This document shows, in pieces, positions 32,829 through 32,845 of a stretch of DNA of 32,845 bases. The notes under the pieces are model-generated. The model saw only the letters and a list, made by a program, of their open reading frames with translations, had not been told where the DNA came from and did no database searches. A program made the position numbers and the translations under genes. The first letter of the stretch is position 1, and each line of letters starts with the position of its first letter. The DNA comes from JACRFW01 sp964531745. Its GTDB lineage: Bacteria > Patescibacteriota > Patescibacteriia > Magasanikbacterales > GWA2-37-8. The DNA lies in assembly GCA_964531745.1 (NCBI GenBank), contig CAZHFX010000009.1, forward strand, positions 1 through 32,845. The letters run 5' to 3'.

Positions 32829-32845
32829 TATTTTTTGCCTTCGAT

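Noticed and set aside
1..32845. CRISPR array
   Set aside because: No set of short regularly spaced direct repeats with unique spacers was seen; the repeats present are TR/VR, inverted arms and protein-coding tandem units.

Overview
The window looks like a metagenome-derived scaffold from a Candidate Phyla Radiation (Patescibacteria) bacterium, probably a Parcubacteria-type lineage. This rests on inference: a DGR with a small C-terminally diversified target, repeat-rich NASSS-type secreted proteins, weak or absent Shine-Dalgarno sites, tightly overlapping genes, and a long envelope-sugar operon next to rpmA. TGA is used as a stop (for example rmlB and the membrane gene before hsdS), which argues against the recoded Gracilibacteria/SR1 groups. 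Two 100-N scaffold gaps lie near the right end.

Region 1 (1-4.5 kb) is an accessory island. A 5' portion of a serine recombinase runs off the left edge. Next comes a 3.1 kb segment bounded by near-identical 170 bp inverted repeats (863-1032 and 4142-4311), whose homology extends outward into remnants of a recombinase 3' end. Inside are an XRE regulator, a DGR reverse transcriptase, an Avd protein on the opposite strand, a template repeat, several hairpins, and a 152-aa target gene ending in the variable repeat. TR and VR differ at 21 positions over 118 bp, and every difference falls on an adenine of the TR sense strand, the signature of DGR mutagenesis.

Region 2 (4.6-9.5 kb, minus strand) is a defence operon: a LexA-like self-cleaving repressor, a nuclease-methyltransferase fusion (HsdM-like with an HSDR_N-type N-terminus), a two-TM protein, an HsdS specificity subunit and a 51-aa zinc-ribbon protein. 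No HsdR helicase is present, so the layout resembles BcgI-type type IIB systems. The lexA promoter overlaps a dyad and appears to give a leaderless mRNA.

Region 3 (9.6-13.7 kb, plus strand) holds an HD phosphohydrolase, tRNA-Pro(CGG), and a trehalose pair: OtsA fused to a membrane-anchored sensor-like N-terminus, followed by OtsB.

Region 4 (13.9-27.0 kb, minus strand) is a 12-gene operon for cell-surface polysaccharide: a small membrane protein, an FtsW/RodA-family protein, RmlB, an FdtA-like cupin, RmlD, a glycosyltransferase-RmlD fusion, a phosphoglucose/phosphomannose isomerase, four GT2 glycosyltransferases, an RmlA-type nucleotidyltransferase and a membrane protein of unknown role. Its promoter is back to back with the rpmA promoter, the two sharing the -35 region on opposite strands.

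Region 5 (27.1-32.8 kb) has rpmA (L27), a bidirectional terminator, an NAD-dependent sugar epimerase, a UDP-glucose dehydrogenase, another bidirectional terminator, and two repetitive secreted proteins. Each secreted-protein gene is interrupted by a 100-N gap placed exactly within an internal repeat. Filling the gaps from the sister repeats (122 and 81 bp) restores one open frame in both.
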